Assembly (NCBI GenBank): GCA_949317995.1
Contig: OX439043.1
Location: 4,642,501 to 4,706,500 of the forward strand
From: Acholoe squamosa
Taxonomy: Eukaryota > Annelida > Polychaeta > Phyllodocida > Polynoidae
DNA length: 64,000 bases
Direction of reading: 5' to 3'
Part shown: positions 42,873 through 53,303 of the stretch, piece after piece
Layout of the letters: every line of letters starts with the position of its first letter
Numbering within the stretch: position 1 is the stretch's first letter
Position numbers and translations under genes: made by a program
Notes under the pieces: model-generated
What the model was told of the DNA's origin: nothing
The model's database searches: none
Seen by the model: the letters and a program-made list of their open reading frames with translations, nothing else

Positions 42873-45800
42873 TGGCCCCAGACAATGCCCAGGGTGGGGA
42901 AGGAGGTGCAGAGAGCTTCTACTGCAAGACTGGAGCCCCTGACACTGCCCAGGGCGGGGCAGGAGGTGCAGACAGCTTCTACTGCGGGGAAGGAGCTCCT
43001 GACACTGCCCAGGATGGGGAAAGAGGTGCAGAGAGCTTCTACTGCAGGGAAGAGGCTCCTGACCATGCCCAGGGTGGGGCAGGAGGTGCATAGAGCTTCA
43101 AAAGGTTCCCCGCCAGGTTCCCCGCCGACCCCGCCAGGTTCCCCGCCTTCCCCGCCAGGTTCCCCGCCTTCCCCGCAACCCCCTCTTCCCCACAGCCCCT
43201 GGCACCTGACACTGGCCAGGGCAGGGCAGGAGGTGCAGACAGCTTCTACTGCGGGGAAGGAGCCCCTGACACTTCCCAGGGAAGGGCAGGAGGTGCAGAC
43301 AACTTCTACTGCGGGGAAGGAGCTCCTGACACTGCCCAGGATGGGGAAAGAGGTGCAGAGAGCTTCTACTGCGGGGCAGAGGCCCCAGACAAATCCCAGG
43401 GTGGGGAAGGAGGTGCAGAGAGCTTCTACTGCAGGGAAAAGGCCCCAGACAATGCCCAGGGCGGGGAAGGAGGTGCAGACAGCTTCTACTGCGGGGCAGA
43501 GGCCCCAGACAATGCCCAGGGCAGGGAAGGAGGTGCAGAGAGCTTCTACTGCAAGACTGGAGCCCCTGACACTGCCCAGGGTGGGGCAGGAGGTGCAGAC
43601 AGCTTCTACTGCGGGGAAGGAGCTCCTGACACTGCCGAGGGCGGGGAAAGAGCTGCAGAGAGCTTCTACTGCGGGGCAGAGGCCCCAGACAATGCCCAGG
43701 GTGGGGAAGGAGGTGCAGAGAGCTTCTACTGCAAGACTGGAGCCCCTGACACTGCCCAGGGCGGGGCAGGAGGTGCAGACAGCTTCTACTGCGGGGAAGG
43801 AGCTCCTGACACTGCCCAGGATGGGGAAAGAGGTGCAGAGAGCTTCTACTGCAGGGAAGAGGCTCCTGACCATGCCCAGGGTGGGGCAGGAGGTGCATAG
43901 AGCTTCAAAAGGTTACCCGCCAGGTTCCCCGCCGACCCCGCCAGGTTCCCCGCCTTCCCCGCCAGGTTCCCCGCCTTCCCCGCAACCCCCTCTTCCCCAC
44001 AGCCCCTGGCACCTGACACTGGCCAGGGCAGGGCAGGAGGTGCAGACAGCTTCTACTGCGGGGAAGGAGCCCCTGACACTTCCCAGGGAAGGGCAGGAGG
44101 TGCAGACAACTTCTACTGCGGGGAAGGAGCTCCTGACACTGCCCAGGACGGGGAAAGAGGTGCAGAGAGCTTCTACTGCGGGGCAGAGGCCCCAGACAAA
44201 TCCCAGGGCGGGGAAGGAGGTGCAGAGAGCTTCTACTGCAGGGGAGAGGCCCCAGACAATGCCCAGGGCGGGGAAGGAGGTGCAGACAGCTTCTACTGCG
44301 GGGCAGAGGCCCCAGACAATGCCCAGGGCGGGGAAGGAGGTGCAGAGAGCTTCTACTGCAAGACTGGAGCCCCTGACACTACCCAGGGTGGGGCAGGAGG
44401 TGCAGACAGCTTCTACTGCGGGGAAGGAGCTCCTGACACTGCTGAGGGTGGGGAAAGAGCTGCAGAGAGCTTCTACTGCGGGGCAGAGGCCCCAGACAAT
44501 GCCCAGGGCGGGGAAGGAGGTGCAGAGAGCTTCTACTGCAAGACTGGAGCCCCTGACACTGCCCAGGGCGGGGCAGGAGGTGCAGACAGCTTCTACTGTG
44601 GGGAAGGAGCTCCTGACACTGCCCAGGATGGGGAAAGAGGTGCAGAGAGCTTCTACTGCAGGGAAGAGGCTCCTGACCATGCCCAGGGTGGGGCAGGAGG
44701 TGCATAGAGCTTCAAAAGGTTACCCGCCAGGTTCCCCGCCGACCCCGCCAGGTTCCCCGCCTTCCCCGCCAGGTTCCCCGCCTTCCCCGCAACCCCCTCT
44801 TCCCCACAGCCCCTGGCACCTGACACTGGCCAGGGCAGGGCAGGAGGTGCAGACAGCTTCTACTGCGGGGAAGGAGCCCCTGACACTTCCAAGGGAAGGG
44901 CAGGAGGTGCAGACAACTTCTACTGCGGGGAAGGAGCTCCTGACACTGCCCAGGACGGGGAAAGAGGTGCAGAGAGCTTCTACTGCGGGGCAGAGGCCCC
45001 AGACAAATCCCAGGGCGGGGAAGGAGGTGCAGAGAGCTTTTACTGCAGGGGAGAGGCCCCAGACAATGCCCAGGGCGGGGAAGGAGGTGCAGACAGCTTC
45101 TACTGCGGGGCAGAGGCCCCAGACAAATCCCAGGGCGGGGAAGGAGGTGCAGAGAGCTTCTACTGCAGGGGAGAGGCCCCAGACAATGCCCAGGGCGGGG
45201 AAGGAGGTGCAGACAGCTTCTACTGCAAGACTGGAGCCCCTGACACTTCCCAGGGCGGGGAAAGAGGTGCAGAGAGCTTCTACTGCGGGGGAGAGGCCCC
45301 AGACAATGCCCAGGGCGGGGAAGGAGGTGCAGAGAGCTTCTACTGCGGGGGAGAGGCCCCAGACAATGCCCAGGGTGGGGAAGGAGGTGCAGAGAGCTTC
45401 TACTGCAAGACTGGAGCCCCTGACACTGCCCAGGGCGGGGCAGGAGGTGCAGACAGCTTCTACTGCGGGGAAGGAGCCCCTGACACTTCCCAGGGTGGGG
45501 AAGGAGGTGCAGACAGCTTCTACTGCGGGGCAGAGGCCCCAGACAATGCCCAGGGCGGGGAAGGAGGTGCAGAGAGCTTCTACTGCAAGACTGGAGCCCC
45601 TGACACTGCCCAGGGTGGGGCAGGAGGTGCAGACAGCTTCTACTGGGGGGAAGGAGCTCCTGACACTGCCCAGGATGGGGAAAGAGGTGCAGAGAGCTTC
45701 TACTGCGGGGAAGAGGCTCCTGACCATGCCCAGGGTGGGGCAGGAGGTGCATAGAGCTTCAATAGGTTACCCGCCAGGTTCCCCGGCGACCCCGCCAGGT

Positions 45801-46335
45801 TCTCCGGCGACCCCGCCAGGTTCCCCGCCGACCCCGCCAGGTTCCCCGCCGACCCCGCCAGGTTCCCCGCCTTCCCCGCCACGTTCCCCGCCTTCCCCGC
45901 AACCCCCTCTTCCCTGCAGCCCCTGGCACCTGACACTGGCCAGGGCAGGGCAGGAGGTGCAGACAGCTTCTACTGCGGGGAAGGAGCCCCTGACACTTCC
46001 CAGGGCGGGGAAAGAGGTGCAGAGAGCTTCTACTGCGGGGGAGAGGCCCCAGACAATGCCCAGGGCGGGGAAGGAGGTGCAGACAGCTTCTACTGCGGGG
46101 CAGAGGCCCCAGACAATGCCCAGGGCGGGGAAGGAAGTGCAGAGAGCCTCTACTGCAAGACTGGAGCCCCTGACACTGCCCAGGGCGGGGCAGGGGGTGC
46201 AGACAGCTTGTACTGCGGGGAAGGAGCCCCTGACACTTCCCAGGGTGGGGCAGGAGGTGCAGAGAGCTTCTACTGCGGGGCAGAGGCCCCAGACCATGCC
46301 CAGGGCGGGGAAGGAGGTGCAGAGAGCTTCTTCTA
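42873..46335. repeat. 60-bp GC-rich minisatellite with 807-bp higher-order units
   Basis: About 3.4 kb of a 60-bp unit (consensus GCCCAGGGCGGGGAAGGAGG, then TGCAGAGAGCTTCTACTGCG and GGGCAGAGGCCCCAGACAAT). Variant units recur in a fixed order. Each higher-order unit contains a C-rich spacer made of CGCCAGGTTCCCCGC-like 15-bp repeats. The landmark GTGCATAGAGCTTCAA occurs at about 43088, 43895, 44702 and 45749, i.e. spacings of 807, 807 and 1047 bp (807 plus four units). All periods are multiples of three, so several frames stay open for long distances on both strands. One plus-strand frame is open for 1,152 codons (42885-46343). Confidence 0.95.
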
Positions 46336-46414
46336 GTGGGTAGAGGTACCTGGACCAGAACCCAGGGTGGGAGGGGAGAGTATGGTCCTCCCCTCCAGAG
46401 TTTGTCCATGGTGC

Positions 46415-46803
46415 CTAGCGAGGCACCTTAAAGATGCATGTGGTACCGGACGTGGCACCATACCGATCAAGTAGAGCAAGGCTGTGTAATTCATCTACAG
46501 AGTCCAACAAGTACCATGAAGGCTTGGGAAGGACCTTAAGTGCCTCCCGTGGGACGGGAGCGGGAGGAGGGGAACTCTCCGGGGGGCTGATGTTGATGCA
46601 CCGCTTGACCCCGAGGTCGGTCAGTAAGTCGTGGTCGGAGAGGGATCCTCCGGGGGCTGCGGCATGCAGCCGGGCGGGCTTGTAGCCCGGGCAGGCTTGG
46701 AGCCTGGGCAGGCTTGGAGCCTGGTGGGGGTCGAGGCCGGGCCTCCCCCCGGGAGTTGGGCATGGTGCCCCATTGTTTGTTCCTGTTCATCGTTGGACCC
46801 CAT
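46415..46803 (-). pseudogene. minus-strand coding-like remnant beside the minisatellite, frameshifted
   Basis: An ATG at 46803-46801 starts a frame beginning MGSNDEQEQTMGHHAQLPGG, which stops near 46621. A second frame overlapping it continues with LLTDLGVKRCINISPPESS and LLDSVDELHSLALLDRYGAT and stops with TAG at 46417-46415. Together they look like one coding stretch broken by a frameshift inside imperfect GGCTCCAAGCCTGCCC repeats. I do not recognise the family. The orientation is opposite to that implied by the neighbouring polypurine tract and LTR. Confidence 0.3.
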
Positions 46804-47063
46804 GGTCCCCCTGTGTGACGTCTACTAAGACTAAGTGCCTTCGGACCGCCAACAGGGTGTAATTTGGTCCCCATGGGACCATGGACTTCCACCCTTCCTG
46901 TTGTTCAAGTTGTCCATGTTTTTCTATGTAGCCCCTAAACACTGTAGTTAGGCACTGGAAGGGGTGCCCGGTTAATCACCTACCTACCTTCGGTAGTTTT
47001 AAAAAGTAATTCTAATATACCAGGTGACACTTCCTCTTAAAATTTCATGTATAAGGTTAAATT
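46804..47063. other. transition from GC-rich island to AT-rich leader of the LTR
   Basis: No ORF of note. GC content falls towards 47000, as in the 3' untranslated stretch that precedes the polypurine tract in LTR elements. Confidence 0.5.
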
Positions 47064-47076
47064 GAGGAGGGGAAAG
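47064..47076 (+). other. polypurine tract
   Basis: GAGGAGGGGAAAG, 13 purines, directly abuts the TGTAGCG start of the LTR-like sequence. This is the arrangement for plus-strand priming next to a 3' LTR, and it orients the element on the plus strand. Confidence 0.6.
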
Positions 47077-47405
47077 TGTAGCGACAGCGCTATGCTGTTG
47101 CGGGGATCGGCGGGGATTGGGCAGGGATCGGCGGGGAAGGTTGGTACGTCCCCGCACTGCTAGGGGGCGCGCTGTCCGCAGTGCCTATATATTGCGCTGT
47201 GGGGCAGCTGCCCGGGGGGTCAGTCTCTGAGATCCGAGCTGTGCGGATCATGCCAACCTCTCTGGCAGAGCCTGACTCTAGGAATGACGTGATTGATGAA
47301 GCCTGATACTGATGTCCTGAGATAGATTTATTGAATACAAGTTCCCTAAACCATACTTGGTCAGCTGTTGTGTTCTCTGTGCATAGCCTGAACTAATTCA
47401 TTACA
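47077..47405 (+). mobile_element. LTR-like sequence (3' LTR), 329 bp
   Basis: Bounded by TGTAGCG...ATTCATTACA, with the same TGTA/TACA ends as the LTR at 9645-10008. It has a TATA box (TATATAT, 47186-47192) and a GC-rich upstream part. No canonical AATAAA follows on this strand (AATACA occurs). No primer binding site follows, so it is a 3' LTR and not a 5' one. No matching 5' LTR was seen in 10-42 kb, so the element is truncated or its left part has been replaced by the minisatellite island. Confidence 0.6.
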
Positions 47406-49384
47406 CTATTTACCATCGTTAACTCGGTCAGGGCTGTTTACAAGGAATTAATTTGTACATTGTGCTCAGCCCTCAACGAGTGTATCAAAGTTATGACACA
47501 TTGATTAAAGCACTCATGGAGGCATACATGTATCCTGACGACTATTGGTTTGCTGCATTTAAAAGCACTATCAGCCTTTAAAGTATGGAGACGCTGAGGT
47601 GCGGTGTGTGAATGATTTAGAGGAAGCCACATAGCAATTGATGGGAGGCCAAAGGTGTCTAAGGCAAAGTGCTCAGTAATGAAAAAGGGATAAGTATTAT
47701 TGGTTCCACCAACTTAAAGGTGACATTTGCATTAAGAACTGTGAAATATTCCGCCATTTCATACTTTATCAGAGAGAAAGTTTGCCCTACTTGGACACCT
47801 GTCATAAGGATGGGTCCTTACAACACTTGAAATGTTTTGTTTCCAGATGGATTTCAATAGGATGCTGTCAACAGAAACCTGTTTCAAAAACCTTCTTGTT
47901 CCTCTAAACATCACCGAGATAATATGTTTTTGATTATAGTTTATTTAACTGCATATCTGGCTCAAAGGTTCAAAGAAAAGGTGAAGGGAGTTTATTTGTG
48001 GATGACCTCCTTTGACATTGATCATGGACATTGTTTTACTCCATTGTTTTAGCTCAAATTGGTAATACTGCTAAAAAAATTTAACCTCCAAAACATTTGT
48101 TCAATTTTCAAAAACGTGTCAGAGGAAAGGCTTTATTGTGCAGACTCAACTTTTTCTCAACTTTTGGAAAGAAAATTGATATAGTCAAGAAGATATTTAA
48201 ATTTTGCTCTTCTCTTTGTACTCGGAACAACTTCCTAATTGCGTGGCTTAGGTCTATTTTTCTCTCTTTGTATCCCAGAGTGAATACTTCAGTCACTTTG
48301 AAGGTAAATAGATTTCCTACTTATGTGGGAACTGCACTTGAAAATGGCAGCCAAGTCGACCAGACATCAGTTTTCATGGAAAGCACCCTTATGATTAAAG
48401 CACTCACTTCTAGTATGTCATCTGTAGCAAAGTCTGGGGGTGTCAGCCCTATACCTGTATGATGTACTCAGACACCAGCAGCTCTTATATTGCAATGAAT
48501 AGTTAAACCAATGTGACAACTTGAAGTTTATTAATTGCTCTGCCCCTACGATAAACTCCCTCTATCTGACAACCCAATATGTAACCATCACCGAGACAGT
48601 GTAGTATGAGACAGGTCCATTATCAAGCCTATCATTAACTGTAATATTTCCTCTTAGGCTGGATTTGCTATCTCGTAGAATTCTGGATGTGGACAGATCT
48701 GGTATCTGTTATCTTGGTATTTTAGAGCATCTGAGAACTTTTCAACATCTGTACCATGAATACTCGCGCGACATCCCGTGAATGACCTTAGGTTTATCTG
48801 ACTCTCCTATCTTTTGATCTTGATGTGAAGTTATGGTTTAAAGTGTTTGATGGCCTTCAAAGCTTGGAAGTAGTGACATGCTTCCAATAATTAGTAGTCA
48901 AACTTTGGAATCTTGACATGAATCACAATACATTACTTGTGATAGTAAGTAAATATCTAAAATGTTAGGTATTACCAAAGATCTGATATATTTGCATTTA
49001 AGATGAAAGTTGCTATGTGCTCAAAATCGCTTTTGAAAAAAAAACACGTGTACTCCATGGTCCATGGTCGATAAAGTATGGGGAAAGGGACAGTGGGGTT
49101 GAAGTAGTAAGAGAATCCAATAAGCCTTTGTCAGTTTGCAAAGGTCCTCTCTGCCAAATGTCACAACAGCAGTTCTTTGCAAAAGAGTGCTCAAATAAAT
49201 GACTGACATGTCCCCAATCATTCACTGCATTCCATGTGAAGAGAAATTCCAAGCTAGCATACAAAAAACGTGTTAACCCTTATAAAAATAGCCCTTTGAC
49301 AGTATAATGTAGGATTGTATGTTGGTTGATCATTTTTCGGTTTTAATATTTTCAAACGACATGTGAACAATATTGTATGGAGTG
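47406..49384. other. AT-rich non-coding DNA
   Basis: No supported gene. 47630-48730 is an inverted copy of about 17900-18830. A 121-codon plus frame at 48097-48462 has no family motif and is probably chance. Confidence 0.6.
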
Positions 49385-49705
49385 AGAGAGTGAGTAATGG
49401 TTGTTTAACGCCATTTCAACAACTAAGGTCATATTCATGGCAAGAAGTACATTACGATTTCACAGAGGAATGTGTCCATGCCCGTGCAGATGTGCACCAC
49501 ACACAAGATAGAGGCACTGAGAGTTGACACTTGAATATTGACAGTGTTCTTTTTCTATACTGTCCTTATATGTGACAGCAGCTATGACTTAGCATTGACA
49601 GTTGTTCATACTGAAAAAGCTCAGCATTACCTGGGATCAATTCAGGGACCGACTGATATAAAGTTCAGCATCTTATCCATTAGGCTGTGGGGCTGGACAA
49701 TGGTG
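49385..49705 (-). mobile_element. tRNA-derived SINE
   Basis: On the minus strand a tRNA-like head has an A box within TAATGGATAAGATGCTG (49682-49666) and a B box within GGTCCCTGAATTGATCCCAGG (49650-49630), at normal tRNA spacing. The body runs to GGCGTTAAACAACC and a CACTC/CTCTC-rich tail near 49385-49420. The tail form resembles SINEs I associate with molluscan genomes. The promoter boxes are somewhat degraded. Confidence 0.65.
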
Positions 49706-52522
49706 CTGGGTTAGATGAGTCTTATGTCTGGGAGCCTAAGGATACCATATATATTTGTATGTCAGTGAATGCAAAATGCATTCTGATGCATTCTAATGTA
49801 TCCTAAAGGTGCAGACCGTGATACCTAAAAGGCACTAGTGCAAGCATTAGCATCATATATTACATTCATATTCACATTATTCTTTCTTGACAACTTGTGA
49901 CATGAGTCCCTTGGTTCCATACTGGGTGGAGGAGAGGCTCAGAGAAGGCCCGTTATCTCAATAACGTGCAGTAGCTCCTCCTATATCTCCTACTTGGATC
50001 CTGCCTGCCACTCCCACCACTGAGAAAGAAAAAGATGAGAAAAAAATGATGCTAGAAAGAAAGCTGGTATAGTGATTCAACTTGATGTAACAGAATGTCT
50101 GAGAGGAGACATGAGGAAGTTTGGAGAGCTTCAATATGTGACGCTGACCCCCAGCATCATGTGCAGAGTAATTGGCATCAAATCACTAGAATTATAATTT
50201 TATGCCAGACCCATGCTTTCCTTACATGTTACAAATGGAAGTAAGAACCCAAGAATACACGATCGAGAAAGGTTAAAGAGTCTTAATTTGCAATTTCAAG
50301 CCATCTTTCATGAAACTCTTGTTTGATCTCGGAGGAACAATGTGGAACCCATATCAATGATCATAATAATCATGTAAGAACAGAGCAGCCTTAACTTGAT
50401 ACTTGACTGGTAGATGAAACATGGGTGCGATTGTCAAACAATATAACAACTTTTCATATTTGAACAGAGTTTTCATATTGGAAGCTTTGTATAATATCCA
50501 TGAAATAAAGTCAAGGAGTCTGTGCCCAAGATGGCATGTTAAAATGGACAGGTTAAGGCTTGTTATTTTGCTGATCTTGAAGATTCTATGTTTTCTCCGT
50601 TCTATTAAAGCGTTTGTCATGCTAAAACCCTGTTATTGTCAGCGTTTGAAAGCATTACTTGGCTCTTCAACCATGATGTGATGGTTTTGGCATTCAGTCT
50701 GTTAATGCAGAAAATTAAGCAATTTTTAAATAGTGAGGATTTGTTCAACTCTTTGTAAAACTCACTCAAATCACATACTGAATTGAGCATAGGCTCAACA
50801 TACAGAACCTCTTGAGGAAATTGAAGATGTAGCATTGAACTTTGGACTGCCCAGGTGGAGAGTGACCCTGATCGACACTTAGTGGTGATGTGGAGCCATA
50901 AGGTGTTTACCCTATGGATATTTATGTCCAAGATAAATGTATGTGTCCTGTGGGTATTTCACTAGCTGTAAGCATACACTCTTCCAAGTATGCCCTTTAG
51001 GGGATGGGAAAACTATGGGGCACAGTCTCCATCTTTCAAACATAGATATTAATGTAAAACTACCTAAAATGACTGTTTTTGACTGATTGGGTTCTTAGAA
51101 AGTCTATTCTTAGAAGACTGCAGACTCAAATTTACAGGCCATTGGTTTTTGAGGAAACATTGATACTAGATTATGTCCCAGCCATTTTCCTTCTGGTACC
51201 CCTCCAACATATTCAGTAATTCTTAAGTCTAAGAGGAATTACAGTAATGCAAAAATAGAATATCCAAACTATCCTGGCAGTCCCTTACAAAACAGAAATG
51301 ATTCAAACCATATTATAGCTGATCCACAATATTCTGTATACGGTGCCAAATATCTAGGCCAACCATGAGCGACAAGGCAAATTAAACATGGCTGACAAGG
51401 CACTTCCTGTACATTGTGGGATAATTTCCTTGTGGTATTTGGAGTGCCCACTAGAGGTCCCTTGGGTGTGGAGTGACAGGGGGTTGTCAGTTAACTACAG
51501 TCACCTCCTTTATATAAGGGTAACAAGATCACTCACATGTCACTATAAAAGCGCAACCCGACAAATCACCAGGACCCTCTGGGGTCTTCACCTATTTTTG
51601 TTACTAATAAAGGGTTCAATAAAGGGTCTATCTGTACTCTCGTTCCATGCGATGTGAGCTTCTGTAATGCTCTACTGTAAGTTCAGTATGAATCATTGTA
51701 TAATGATTCTCATCAACGATTATCCATATAACAACAATTTCCAGGAATTACAGCTGACAAGGTAGATTTGACCTGGAGTATTGAGGTCATTCCAGAGGTG
51801 AAAAGTAAGACAGGATTGGTTCTCATGGAGAAGATTTGGTTAAAAGTTCAACAGGGACATGTATGACTAGATATGGACTTTAGAGATAAAACCTATGAAT
51901 TATGGATTACAATAAAAATGCTAGAAGTTAAGTTTTAGCCAAAAAGACTTGTGATAGAGACTTATGAACATCTCGAGATCAATGTTTACTTGATTTAAAA
52001 AGAAAACATATAAGACAAATCAGTGCTTAAATGTGCAATCTAATTCATATATTCACCAGCACCATAACTTAAACAAAATCTGTAAACCTCCTCTCACCTC
52101 AACAGCAATGACATTAATCAGAGACAGTTAGAGGTCAGCAGGACTGGAATGATCCAGTTAGATCTGGTGTGATCCGGAATGATCCAGTCTGATCCAGTGA
52201 GTGACGAACAAAAGGTGGAGGGATTATGTGGCACTGTTAGGGATGAGTCTTAAATCCATGATTCTTACCCCTCACCTCCCAACTCCCATACGTACCCCTC
52301 AATGATCTGCAGCTTGTGTCATGTGATGGTGTCATTGTGTGCAGAGCCAACACTGATGAGCAGCGTGGAAAAAGAAATAGCACCAACATAATAAAGGTTC
52401 TCTGGCGCCTTTTGGATAAAAGCGTTCCCTATCATAAGAGGTATTACTAGCAGGGATAGGCTAATTCTGAAATAGTATGTAGACCAGTTGACCATAGCAT
52501 TGCTTCACAACCACATATTAAG
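49706..52522. other. AT-rich non-coding DNA
   Basis: No supported gene. 49930-50010 resembles 61040-61130 (GGCCC...TTATCTCAATAACG...AGTAGC), a dispersed repeat. 52135-52200 holds four imperfect copies of GATCCAGT/GATCTGGT. Confidence 0.55.
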
Positions 52523-52614
52523 CTAATAGATCATGGATATCGGTGCCCTAGGGCTGTACATTCTGTATATACAGAATGTACAGCCCATGGGCACCGATAT
52601 ACATGACCTATTAG
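52523..52614. repeat. 92-bp palindrome (46-bp arms, four mismatches)
   Basis: The arms run from CTAATAGATCATGG to its mirror at CATGACCTATTAG, centred on GTAT|ATAC at 52568/52569. The central 30 bp (CTGTACATTCTGTAT and its complement) and the 11-bp TATCGGTGCCC arms are perfect. There is almost no loop. It could extrude as a cruciform or fold as a hairpin RNA. Confidence 0.9.
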
Positions 52615-52689
52615 GTTTATACCACTAATTTCTTCATTTTGTATTAATTTCTTACCTGATATCCACAGAATATAGCCAGGAGAAGAAAT

Positions 52690-53045
52690 TTTGTAAGTGC
52701 AATCGATACGGCCCGGGTCGCTCTGTGCAAAGCCATTGTTTTTGTTCCTTGCCGGGAGAGGTACCGCTGTGTTTACACACACTTTTAGTATGGAATCCAA
52801 CCAAGACAAGTCCAGATATTAAAACATACATATCCTTAGACATTCTAGATGACCACTCCATGCTTGATATGTCCGATATATTCAAAATAAATAAGAATCC
52901 ATTGATTTTTCAAACCGGTCCGGAATTTTCAGCGTCTTCCTTGTACGGCGAGAGGTTGACCTATATCCACATCCAGGCCACTGACACACTTTCGTCGGAC
53001 AAGGAGGCGGGGGGGAATGGCCGGACCGCGACTCGCTTACAATGG
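52690..53045. promoter_or_regulatory. CpG-rich patch, possible promoter or first exon
   Basis: In an otherwise AT- and CpG-poor region this patch has clustered CpGs (CGATACGGCCCGGGTCGC, ACCGGTCCGG, GGACCGCGACTCGC). A plus frame of 122 codons spans it (52725-53093) but matches no family I know. It could mark a transcription start, a host exon or the GC-rich end of a transposon. Confidence 0.3.
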
Positions 53046-53255
53046 AAAAATCAATGGATTCTTATTTATATTGAACAAAATGGAGAAAATTAGCACGCAT
53101 TCCTCCTCTATGGATCAAATACTTCTTGGAATTTTGATATTATAGCATGACACGCTTGGAATCAAGACAAAAACTGAGTGGAAACATAGGACTAGGACCG
53201 AAGGTTAGAACTTATTTACTTTTGCATTGGATTTCATCACCATTCAGTGTGGCGC

Positions 53256-53303
53256 TATGGCTAACGTCCTCGCCAACCAGCACTGTGGCCGGGGTTCAAT
53301 TCT
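53256..53303 (+). mobile_element. tRNA-like (SINE head) sequence
   Basis: TATGGCTAACGTCC (A-box-like) and GGGTTCAATTCTC (B-box-like) are 35 bp apart, as in a tRNA gene. The acceptor stem does not pair, so it is a SINE head or tRNA relic and not a working tRNA. Confidence 0.35.

Noticed and set aside
42873-46335. CRISPR-like array
   Set aside because: Units are contiguous 60-bp tandem repeats without unique spacers, in a eukaryotic context.
42885-46343. 1,152-codon plus-strand ORF as a real gene
   Set aside because: It consists only of the minisatellite; all repeat periods are multiples of three, so open frames arise on both strands without selection. Substitutions at C/T sites are non-synonymous in this frame.
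42623-46409. Long minus-strand frames through the minisatellite (VEALCTSFPALG and LHLLPRPGHCLGPLP repeats)
   Set aside because: Same periodicity artefact; each is interrupted at the spacers.
47077-47405. Reading this LTR as a minus-strand 5' LTR of the 46.4-46.8 kb coding-like sequence
   Set aside because: On that strand AATAAA would precede the TATA box and no primer binding site follows; the polypurine tract supports the plus strand.
53256-53303. Functional tRNA gene
   Set aside because: A- and B-box-like sequences are present but no acceptor stem pairs; kept only as a SINE-head candidate.
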